From Tolypothrix brevis GSE-NOS-MK-07-07A (GTDB lineage Bacteria > Cyanobacteriota > Cyanobacteriia > Cyanobacteriales > Nostocaceae): a stretch of DNA of 64,000 nt. The notes beneath the pieces were generated by a model. That model ran no database searches and had not been told where the DNA came from. It was given only the letters and a program-made list of their open reading frames with translations. The stretch lies in contig JAHHIJ010000014.1 in the NCBI GenBank assembly GCA_019358985.1, forward strand, positions 1-64,000. The letters are read 5' to 3'. Positions 25,624-32,404 of the stretch are shown in pieces (within the stretch, counting starts at the first letter, position 1; the number at the start of each line of letters is the position of its first letter). Position numbers and translations under genes: made by a program.

Positions 25624-25774
25624 ACTTATTAATTAATGGGTTATTCCCTGGATTGTTGGTTTTCAGCGTTTTTTACACTGAGCATTAACCACATACTGAA
25701 ATTATGTGGTTAACCTTAATGTCATAACCTCAAGATGCGGGTGATGTAAATAGGGCAAAGGGCTTTTTACACCA

Positions 25775-25859
25775 CATTGCGTTGTGATTAAATACACGTA
25801 GAGACGTAGCAATGCTACGTCTCTACAGGGTTTTGGATTTTACGCATGTACCTCCTAAG
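25775..25859. repeat. Family C element with AGCAATGCT core
   Basis: Left end ATTGCGTTGTGATTAAATAC, then a 29-base core at 25798-25826 (central base A), then GGGTTTTGGATTTTACGCAT and GTACCTCC. The same flanks, reversed, occur at 43583 and 47653. Confidence 0.8.
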
Positions 25860-25876
25860 CACTGAAATTTGCTTTT

Positions 25877-26521
25877 TTACAAATCGACTGGATGCTGTCC
25901 ATAATAAGGTAAAGCCTCTGACCAATCGGGACGCTTGCCTTGTTGCCAGTCGAGATATGCAAGTTCCAACACGCTGGTTACGGTAGCTGCTAACCCAGAT
26001 TTGGCTTCGATTAATTGATAAGTTGTATTTGAAGCTAATTTTTCTTGCCACGCTTCTGGTGTAAATACGGTATCAGACAATAAAGATATTAAACCAGAAG
26101 CATCAGGTGTATATTGATAAATAGCTGCAAAAACTTGACCTCGTTGTGCTGGCATTTGCACAGCAACGATATCGTGGTTTGGGTCTTTGTTTGACCAGGC
26201 GATCGCTGCTAATGTGGAAATAGCAAACACCGGAATATTCAACTGTTGTCCTAATGTCCTCGCAGTCACAACCCCGATACGAGTACCAGTAAATCCACCA
26301 GGTCCTTTAGCTACGGCAATAAACGCCAAATCTGCCCAAGTTTGCGGTTTAATAAAATTAATTAAATATTCGTGCAACAAGCTAGATACGTTACGTTCTA
26401 AATTCCAAACGTCAGAACGTGTATCTCCAGCAAAGTTACTCATTGCCAAACCCAATTCAGGTGTGGTGGTATGTAGCGATAAGCTGTATTTTGTTGGTTG
26501 GATTTCTAATTCAGTGGTCAA
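25877..26521 (-). CDS. tsaB: tRNA threonylcarbamoyladenosine biosynthesis protein TsaB
   Basis: A 214-residue ASKHA-fold protein. TsaB is the partner that, with TsaD and TsaE, transfers threonylcarbamoyl to A37 of ANN-decoding tRNAs. The YSLSLHTTTPELGLAM opening, the central AVAKGPGGFTGTRIGV and TLGQQLNIPVFAISTLAAIA are diagnostic of TsaB. It lacks the metal-binding histidines of TsaD, as expected. Upstream on the same strand is ycf34, separated by a perfect palindrome likely to terminate transcription, so the two are probably not one operon. Confidence 0.93.
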   Translation of the reverse strand: MTTELEIQPTKYSLSLHTTTPELGLAMSNFAGDTRSDVWNLERNVSSLLHEYLINFIKPQTWADLAFIAVAKGPGGFTGTRIGVVTARTLGQQLNIPVFAISTLAAIAWSNKDPNHDIVAVQMPAQRGQVFAAIYQYTPDASGLISLLSDTVFTPEAWQEKLASNTTYQLIEAKSGLAATVTSVLELAYLDWQQGKRPDWSEALPYYGQHPVDL

Positions 26522-26543
26522 AGTTAATTTAAATATTAGTTTT

Positions 26544-26589
26544 TATAATGACGCAATTCATTGCGTCATTATAACGCAATAAATTGCGT
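26544..26589 (-). terminator. Two adjacent perfect hairpins between ycf34 and tsaB
   Basis: TATAATGACGCAAT and ATTGCGTCATTATA pair perfectly around TC (26544-26573). ACGCAAT and ATTGCGT pair around AA (26574-26589). Both carry the ACGCAAT half-site. They would end ycf34 transcripts, although the sequence also looks like a small palindromic repeat. Confidence 0.6.
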
Positions 26590-26601
26590 TACTACGGATG
26601 A

Positions 26602-26850
26602 TCAAGTTGGCACCAATTCACCTGGACGCAACTTAGACCACTTACCTGTTTCTTGCTTAAAGCTGAGACAACCGACAACATCCCATTCCATTTCAATATA
26701 ATCCTCTTTGGTACGGATGTTAACGTTGATAGAGGGTTCATTCGGCTCAAAATCTGGGATTTCCGTCAAGTGAGGTTGTTCATGCTGCGTTTCTACTGCA
26801 TTGTAGGTGTTGCAGCGGTCTACATAGTGACAGTTGACACAAATACACAT
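26602..26850 (-). CDS. ycf34: Ycf34 family protein
   Basis: An 82-residue protein matching Ycf34, encoded in cyanobacteria and some plastids. The opening MCICVNCHYVDRCNTYNAVE holds four cysteines in CxCxxC and a following C, and GCLSFKQETGKW follows near residue 60. Work on the cyanobacterial protein links these cysteines to Fe-S cluster binding and a role in photosynthetic electron-transfer regulation. The length is normal. The gene is divergent from the CCA-adding enzyme with about 90 bases between. Confidence 0.92.
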   Translation of the reverse strand: MCICVNCHYVDRCNTYNAVETQHEQPHLTEIPDFEPNEPSINVNIRTKEDYIEMEWDVVGCLSFKQETGKWSKLRPGELVPT

Positions 26851-26938
26851 AATAGAACCACGATACAGTTTGGCTTTATTGTTAATCTAGCTTAAGCCAA
26901 ATCGTAATTCATTAGTTCCTGGATTGATTTTTATTACA

Positions 26939-28180
26939 ATGTACTATGCAAATTCTTCTAACCTATCTTTTGATTATCCTTTTAGCCTGGAATTGTTGCC
27001 AAAAACAGCTTACATGGTAGGCGGTGCTGTGCGCGATCGCATTTTAGGAAGAAATCGCGAATATTTGGATTTGGATTTTGTGTTACCATGTGATACAGTC
27101 AAGGTAGCGCGGAAAATCGCAAAGCATTACAAAGCAGGTTTTGTGTTACTCGATCCCCAAAGACAAATTGCCCGTGTGGTGTTTCCCCAAGCTACGGTTG
27201 ATTTTGCCCAACAGTCGGGGGAATCTATAGAAACTGACTTGCATAGAAGAGATTTTACAGTAAATGCGATCGCCTACAATCCCCACACCCAAGAAATCCT
27301 CGATCCTCTGCAAGGTTGTGCTGATTTAGAACGGCGTATGATGAGGATGATATCACCTGCCAATCTGCAAGACGATCCTTTGCGATTAATGCGAGCTTAT
27401 CGCCAAGCGGCGCAACTTGGGTTTACTATTGAGACAGATACCCAGACGGCAATTCGCTCTCTAGCTTCACACATAACTGAAGTTGCCGCAGAACGAGTTC
27501 GGGTAGAAATCAATTATTTGCTTTTGAGTTCTCAGGGAACACCTTGGATAACTCGTGCTTGGGAAGATAATTTACTTGCGCCTTTTTTCAAGTTCGCCAC
27601 ATCAGAAAGTTTTGCTAAACTAACAGCAGTTGACGACTCAGCAGTGAAATTAGCAGAAAATTGGCAGCAATTAGGCGTAAAACTACAAGAGTATGTCAGA
27701 GATACTGTTAAAAGTACTTGGTTGAGTATTGCCAAACTCGCTTGTCTTGTCAACCCAGATGTGGAAGTTGCGGAAATTGAGTTACAAAAACTAACTTATA
27801 GTCGTGCGGAAATTAAAGGTGTAACTACCGCCCTGAAGCTGTTTCCGCAATTACAATTATCTCAGATGTCTTTGCGAGAACAGTATTTTTTCTTTCAAGA
27901 AGCGGGTTTTGTATTCCCGGCTACAGCAATTTTAGCTGTGGCTCATGATATCTTGGTAGAGGCGATCGCACCTTTGATCGATCGCTACCTGAACCCTGAT
28001 GATCTGGTTTCTCATCCCACACCCTTATTAAGTGGGAAGGAACTAATTATAGCATTGGGGATTCCTGCTTCGCCACTATTAGGCAAACTATTGATGGAAA
28101 TCGCTGTAGGGCAAGTTGAAGGGAAAATCTCGACCCCAGCAGAAGCGATCGCTTTTGCGCGTCAGTTACTTGAGGGTTAA
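26939..28180 (+). CDS. CCA tRNA nucleotidyltransferase / poly(A) polymerase family
   Basis: A class II nucleotidyltransferase of about 413 residues. The head has YMVGGAVRDRILGRNREYLD with the catalytic DLDF aspartates, then IETDLHRRDFTVNAIAYNP and DDPLRLMRAYRQAAQLGF, the tRNA CCA-adding signature. The C-terminal body is longer than minimal CCA enzymes and helical. I prefer the ATG at 26939 (MYYANSS) over a TTG at 26924, because the TTG adds five residues without a binding site. Cyanobacteria can split CC- and A-adding activities between two paralogues, so adding CCA, CC or A is undecided. Confidence 0.88.
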   Translation: MYYANSSNLSFDYPFSLELLPKTAYMVGGAVRDRILGRNREYLDLDFVLPCDTVKVARKIAKHYKAGFVLLDPQRQIARVVFPQATVDFAQQSGESIETDLHRRDFTVNAIAYNPHTQEILDPLQGCADLERRMMRMISPANLQDDPLRLMRAYRQAAQLGFTIETDTQTAIRSLASHITEVAAERVRVEINYLLLSSQGTPWITRAWEDNLLAPFFKFATSESFAKLTAVDDSAVKLAENWQQLGVKLQEYVRDTVKSTWLSIAKLACLVNPDVEVAEIELQKLTYSRAEIKGVTTALKLFPQLQLSQMSLREQYFFFQEAGFVFPATAILAVAHDILVEAIAPLIDRYLNPDDLVSHPTPLLSGKELIIALGIPASPLLGKLLMEIAVGQVEGKISTPAEAIAFARQLLEG

Positions 28181-28228
28181 CTGTTGCGATCGTAGTACAG
28201 CTTTGGGTAAAATTTTAGCCTTTTTTTA

Positions 28229-28270
28229 ACGCAAAGGGACGCTGAGGAAAGCGCAGAGGTACGCAGAGTT
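28229..28270. repeat. AACGCAGAGG-type short tandem repeat
   Basis: Degenerate copies of ACGCAAAGGGACGCTGAGG and GTACGCAGAG. Similar arrays lie at 55565, 61671 and 63927. Confidence 0.7.
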
Positions 28271-28310
28271 TTTTTAAAGAGGATTCGCTACGAATTTGTA
28301 CAATGTTGTA

Positions 28311-28497
28311 CTAAGGAGGAGGAATTTCCAAATCTTTGCAAATTTTAGCAGCTAGAATATCAACAATCTCAGTATGTCTTGGAACTGCTGAAGTTCTATT
28401 ATTTAATGGATTGTAGTAGATGGTATGCTTTCCACCTTAGAAGGAGAAACAGACATCCGTTATCTTCCAAATAACGAATCAGTTTACGTCTTTTCAC
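28311..28497 (-). pseudogene. Broken HicA-type toxin gene
   Basis: The frame starting at GTG (28497) reads VKRRKLIRYLEDNGCLFLLL. After a frameshift and an in-frame TAA, the remainder continues in another frame as GGKHTIYYNPLNNRTSAVPR and HTEIVDILAAKICKDLEIP, to a TAG at 28311. Together the two parts match a HicA-like mRNA interferase (the K-H-x-I-Y-Y-N-P and V-P-R-H motifs, with the active-site histidine). The frameshift lies at the KAYHL/KHTIYY junction. It follows the broken hicB without a separating stop. Confidence 0.7.
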
Positions 28498-28720
28498 GCT
28501 TATTTTGACTGTAATTTTTTCACGGATAACCTCTTTGTCAGAGAGTTGTTGTTCTGCAAGTTGCCGATTCGAGATTAAGATTAGTGCGATCGCTTCCTGC
28601 AAACTTTCCCTTGCTTCTTCCAAAGTTTTCTCTTGGACATTAGCACTCCTGTTACTCTTGGATGTAGCCAATATACCAATCATCTACCTTTTCAAATACC
28701 GCAGTAAAAGAGTTTTCCAT
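28495..28720 (-). pseudogene. Broken HicB-type antitoxin gene
   Basis: The ATG at 28720 opens MENSFTAVFEKVDDWYIGYI, then QE and a TAA. A one-base net insertion shifts the frame. The rest continues as ANVQEKTLEEARESLQEAIA and ends near KITVKIS. An intact HicB would read IQELPGANVQEKTLEEARES. Both halves are recognisable, so loss seems recent. Confidence 0.7.
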
Positions 28721-28763
28721 TATCTACCCTACGAACTTTGTTTTATTGCGTGAACAAGTAAAT

Positions 28764-28991
28764 TTAATTTTCCAAAGCTTCCAAGAATTCGTCTACCGTT
28801 ATTTCTGCCTTGGAAATTAAACTTCGCAATGTACCACGAGCTACTTCTTTATGATTAGGTACAGAAAGAGTGGCTGGATGTCCTTCTTTTGTCATAATAA
28901 TATGACTTCCACGCTGCCGAGAAACTTCCCACCCAAGTTTCTCAAATGTCTTGATAACCTCCGAAGATTTCAATATTGGTACAGCAGCCAT
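28764..28991 (-). CDS. hicA: HicA-type toxin
   Basis: A 75-residue protein of the HicA family of ribosome-independent mRNA interferases with a double-stranded RNA-binding-like fold. The pattern VIKTFEKLGWEVSRQRGSHI followed by MTKEGHPATLSVPNHKEVAR includes the SxxH core with the catalytic histidine (His30). Its start overlaps the last base of the upstream hicB, the typical coupled order here being antitoxin then toxin. It is intact, unlike the neighbouring hicA remnant at 28311. Confidence 0.88.
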   Translation of the reverse strand: MAAVPILKSSEVIKTFEKLGWEVSRQRGSHIIMTKEGHPATLSVPNHKEVARGTLRSLISKAEITVDEFLEALEN

Positions 28992-29197
28992 TATACAGAA
29001 ACTTCCACTTCGCGAGTTATCACGGTCATTGGCATTCCTTTTTCAGCCCTAACCTCTAAACATTCCTTAATTGCTTCTTGAATGTTTATAATAGCCTCTT
29101 TTTCGGTTTTGCCTTGACTAACACAGCCAGGAATTACTGGACATTCAGCAATGAACATCCCATCTTCATCTTGAAGGATAGTAATAAGAAACTTCAT
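28991..29197 (-). CDS. hicB: HicB-type antitoxin (minimal)
   Basis: A 68-residue partial RNase H-fold HicB: FLITILQDEDGMFIAECPVI, then PGCVSQGKTEKEAIINIQEA. It lacks the C-terminal DNA-binding domain of longer HicB proteins, so autoregulation would have to rely on the complex or another factor. It is the first gene of the pair and overlaps the toxin by one base. Neutralisation of HicA by binding is the family role. Confidence 0.87.
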   Translation of the reverse strand: MKFLITILQDEDGMFIAECPVIPGCVSQGKTEKEAIINIQEAIKECLEVRAEKGMPMTVITREVEVSV

Positions 29198-29269
29198 CAG
29201 CTTGTTTTATTTACATTCATTGTAACATCTTCAAGATTCTGATTATTTAATTCGTCCAATTAATGCAAT

Positions 29270-29707
29270 TTATGCTACTTGACTTTTAGCTTGGTGTAGT
29301 TGTGTAGGAGGTGATATAAGCGATCGCTTTTGATTTTCGCTATTATTAGCTTTATCTACCAACCTATTGACAATTTTCTGGGCATAAGCATAAAGCTCAC
29401 TATCATGCTGAAAATTGGTAAGTAGAAAAAAGATGTGCCATTCATCACGACTAATCGCTAAATATTCCCCTGGTTGATAATTATCTACCCCTGCGAGGAT
29501 TTTTCGCTCCGCATTCCACGGTAACTTAATTTGCAGATAGCGTTGACGATCGCTATTAAAACAAACTTTCACTTTTAATATATGACCGCTATTATTTTTT
29601 ATCGATGTCTCACTGATATATTCTTTACCATCATTCTGCATTTCGTTCCATAACTGATAGACATATTTACCAGCTTCGTAGAATGTTACAAACTGTGAAA
29701 TGTTCAT
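29270..29707 (-). CDS. Hypothetical protein
   Basis: A 145-residue protein with no membrane segment or signal peptide. It has mixed alpha/beta composition, with a central LPWNAERKILAGVDNYQPGE and YLAISRDEWHIFFLL. The last 25 residues are low-complexity and polar. I do not recognise the family. It is transcribed on the same strand as the hicB gene, about 70 bases upstream of it, which does not amount to an operon argument. Confidence 0.6.
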   Translation of the reverse strand: MNISQFVTFYEAGKYVYQLWNEMQNDGKEYISETSIKNNSGHILKVKVCFNSDRQRYLQIKLPWNAERKILAGVDNYQPGEYLAISRDEWHIFFLLTNFQHDSELYAYAQKIVNRLVDKANNSENQKRSLISPPTQLHQAKSQVA

Positions 29708-30024
29708 TTTTGCACCCTTTTGTTAGAAATTTTTTAAAGTAGTATTTAAACACTTATCACTGTTATAACGAAATACTGATCAAAATGTAAGTTGTTACAA
29801 TTACTGAAGATTAGTTATTTGAGCGATTGTCAATTGTTAGCAACATTTAATACAGTAAATATGCGAGGAAATAAAAGCTGTGCGATCGCCTACAAAATCA
29901 TAAAACTTTACAATTTGTTCAGTGTATAATTTAGAATTTGAGTTGTCACAAGCAATAACTAGAATTTTAACGATAACACGGTACAATCCAGGGGGACTTT
30001 TATTATTACCAACACGGGTTAAGG
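29708..30024. other. Intergenic, no gene recognised
   Basis: The 317-base divergent region between the hypothetical gene and the transporter gene carries a HIP1-like site at 29881 (GCGATCGCC). It likely holds both promoters. No conserved coding frame was seen. Confidence 0.5.
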
Positions 30025-30903
30025 ATGGAAGCAAATTTTCTGACGGCTGTTTTTCTGCCCCTGGCTCTATTTATTATCATGTTGGGTATGGGGTTAACCT
30101 TGACTCTAGAGGACTTCAAGCGAGTTGTAATCTATCCCAAAGCGGTGGTGATTGGCTTAGTGGCGCAGTTGATCGTGTTGCCGATTGTGGGCTTTGGCAT
30201 TGCGTCAGTATTTCCCCTTGACCCACAATTAGCAGTAGGTGTGATGATTTTAGCAGCCTGTCCCGGTGGCGCTACTTCTAATATGATTACGTTTTTGGCC
30301 GGGGGTGATGTTGCTCTTTCTGTGACGCTAACAGCTATTAGTAGTTTCATTACGGTTTTTACGATTCCTCTGGTAGTAAATTTGTCAATGCAGAGATTTT
30401 TGGGGGAAGGAACAACGCTACAGTTACCTTTCTTAAACACTGTTTTGCAGATTGCGGTGATTACACTTCTACCTATAGCAATTGGGATGACAGCCAAGCG
30501 GTATGCACCTGGATTGGCAGACAAGGCAGATAAACCTGTAAAGTGGCTGTCTTTATTTTTCCTGGCGGTGGTAATTACTGGAGTGCTGCTGCGAGAACGG
30601 AATAATTTTGTTTCTTACGTAATAGATGTGGGGTTGGCAACTCTGGTTTTGAATGTGGTTGCAATGGCTTTAGGTTTTGCGATCGCTACTTTAACCCGAT
30701 TAGGAGAAAAAAGCGTTACGGCAATTACAGTAGAAGTAGGAATTCAAAATGGAACTCTAGCGATCGCGATCGCTTCTACTCCTACGCTGCTGAATACTCC
30801 CACAATGGCTATTCCTGGGGCAATTTATGGTCTGCTAATGTTTGTGACTGGTGCTGGATTTGCTTGGTGGGCTAGTCGTCGTCAAGTCCTGTTGAAAGGA
30901 TAA
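30025..30903 (+). CDS. Bile acid:sodium symporter (BASS/SBF) family transporter
   Basis: A 292-residue protein with about nine to ten hydrophobic helices. The family motif is CPGGATSNMITFLAGGDVAL near residues 90-110, close to the sodium-binding crossover of BASS proteins. A second crossover-like motif, EVGIQNGTLAIAIA (near 237-250), is also present. BASS family members import organic anions, such as pyruvate or 2-oxoacids in chloroplasts, with sodium. The substrate here cannot be inferred. The gene starts at ATG 30025 right after GGTTAAGG. Confidence 0.9.
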   Translation: MEANFLTAVFLPLALFIIMLGMGLTLTLEDFKRVVIYPKAVVIGLVAQLIVLPIVGFGIASVFPLDPQLAVGVMILAACPGGATSNMITFLAGGDVALSVTLTAISSFITVFTIPLVVNLSMQRFLGEGTTLQLPFLNTVLQIAVITLLPIAIGMTAKRYAPGLADKADKPVKWLSLFFLAVVITGVLLRERNNFVSYVIDVGLATLVLNVVAMALGFAIATLTRLGEKSVTAITVEVGIQNGTLAIAIASTPTLLNTPTMAIPGAIYGLLMFVTGAGFAWWASRRQVLLKG

Positions 30904-30956
30904 ACGTAGTTTGCCTCATAGGTTATAGTATTTTTTCTATAGCACTCCTAAAAACA

Positions 30957-30989
30957 AGATCCCCGACTTATTACAGAAGTCGGGGATCT
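30957..30989 (+). terminator. Terminator-type hairpin after the BASS gene
   Basis: AGATCCCCGACTT pairs perfectly with AAGTCGGGGATCT around ATTACAG. The half AAGTCGGGGATCT recurs at 43398-43411, so it is also part of a dispersed palindromic repeat. Confidence 0.55.
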
Positions 30990-31036
30990 GAAGAAGGGCA
31001 ATTTTCACTTTGAAAATAGGATTGCTATATAAGTGC

Positions 31037-31228
31037 CAATACGCTTAGTGTTAAGGATTTTGGGTACTGATTTTAGACCTTGTAGAGACGCGATGCCAGT
31101 CGCTACAACGGGGGGAACCCTCCGAAGTTCTGATCGCAGGAAACCTCCGCTTAGACTTCTCTCCGCAACGCGCTGGCTCAAATTTCGCGTCTCTACGCTC
31201 GTATTTTGGGCTTAACTGAACGGTATTG
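31037..31228. mobile_element. Family E MITE, 192 bp, with 10-bp direct repeats
   Basis: The element begins CAATACGCTTAGTGTTAAG and ends CTTAACTGAACGGTATTG (terminal CAATAC/GTATTG). Flanking direct repeats ATATAAGTGC lie at 31027-31036 and 31229-31238, a clear target-site duplication. Inside are a GTAGAGACGCGA arm (31082) and a TCGCGTCTCTAC arm (31184-31195), enclosing GC-rich repeated sequence. No transposase is encoded. Confidence 0.85.
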
Positions 31229-31368
31229 ATATAAGTGCAACATCCCATTAAACGGTAACGCACACCTTCTCGTACTACACCATTAGGGTTAAGTTGTAAG
31301 GGAAGGGGTTGGGTTATCAGAGAAAGGGTCATCACGTTTACTTTCAGTATTTGATTTGAAGAATAAAG

Positions 31369-32121
31369 CTATATTAGCTTCTGCATTCCAGCCACAACAA
31401 TTTCTCCAAGATTATCAGATAAAGTTAGCAATGGCTTTTGTAGACCCCATTGTTTAACTTTACTTGCTGAAAGAGCGCCATGAACAGTTGCATTTCGCAG
31501 TGCTTTAGCAAGTATTATAGCCTCAACCCATGTAGAAATAGAGTTAGATTTAACTATCCAATTCTCCATTATTTTTAGATCATCTTTATTAAGACTAAGA
31601 AAATTAGCAAGCGCACTTTTTTCACTTTCTGAAGGCTTTTCTAGCCATTTCTCAAGTTTCACAAGTGTTGAACGATCAGGAGCAATCAATGAATCGTATT
31701 TTTGAAGAGTACATTTCTCTGTGAAGTCTTTCATAATTTGCTCAAAGGAATTATTATTTTTTTTATTATTCGGCTTTGGCAGTAAAGTCTTTGTAATGGT
31801 TTCAAACCCACCCCAAACCATCACAAGTCGCCATTGCAAACCACGGGCTTTATGTGTATCAGTAAGCTTATCAATTGAGTTATGACCAACGCTAGGTTCG
31901 TGCCATTCTAAACCAGATTTAATCAGATAATATCCTTTTGATAGAGATTGAATAACGTTATCGATATGGTCTAAGTCAGGTGAATGATTTTTGTTGAAAT
32001 GCAAAAGCTTCTGGTGTATATTTTGGCATTTAGCTGGATCGGATTTCCAAGAATCGTATTCTCCGAAAACTTGCCATATGTTGCGTGAGACATCCTCAAG
32101 ACGGATAATAAGTTCTGTCAT
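31369..32121 (-). CDS. HEPN-like hypothetical protein
   Basis: About 250 residues. The helical protein carries ALRNATVHGALSASK with Arg209 and His214 (R-x4-H), the motif of HEPN-domain proteins, several of which are RNases in toxin-antitoxin and phage-defence systems. A second block is RGLQWRLVMVWGGFETITKT. I prefer the ATG at 32121 (MTELIIRLE), preceded by GGAATTATAAAC, over the frame-opening ATG at 32184. No antitoxin-like partner is adjacent. The family is otherwise unrecognised, and the HEPN assignment rests on the motif and helical context only. Confidence 0.6.
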   Translation of the reverse strand: MTELIIRLEDVSRNIWQVFGEYDSWKSDPAKCQNIHQKLLHFNKNHSPDLDHIDNVIQSLSKGYYLIKSGLEWHEPSVGHNSIDKLTDTHKARGLQWRLVMVWGGFETITKTLLPKPNNKKNNNSFEQIMKDFTEKCTLQKYDSLIAPDRSTLVKLEKWLEKPSESEKSALANFLSLNKDDLKIMENWIVKSNSISTWVEAIILAKALRNATVHGALSASKVKQWGLQKPLLTLSDNLGEIVVAGMQKLI

Positions 32122-32290
32122 GTTTATAATTCCGAATGATAAGTTGCAAAATAGTAAGTAATTTTGCTGGGTTATGTGAAGCATAACTTACATTACGTCA
32201 GCACATAACAGTATCATCTCGGTAATCTACTCATCCGGACAAAACTCAATAATTTTTTGTTTTACCTTTGATAGGTAGAAGATAGTCTTG

Positions 32291-32391
32291 TATCATGTCC
32301 GGTAAATTACTTACAATGTAAAGACGTTCCGCCGGAACGTCTCTACGACGGTAGGTAGGTTTTTATTACTGTTAATTAAAGGGACATGATA
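32291..32391. mobile_element. Family A MITE, complete 101-bp copy
   Basis: Perfect 10-bp terminal inverted repeats, TATCATGTCC (32291-32300) and GGACATGATA (32382-32391). Between them are GGTAAATTACTTACAATG, a type 2 core (32320-32348) and GACGGTAGGTAGGTTTTTAT. It sits just after the stop of the chelatase gene. Confidence 0.85.
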
Positions 32392-32404
32392 TTAACTACA
32401 AAGC

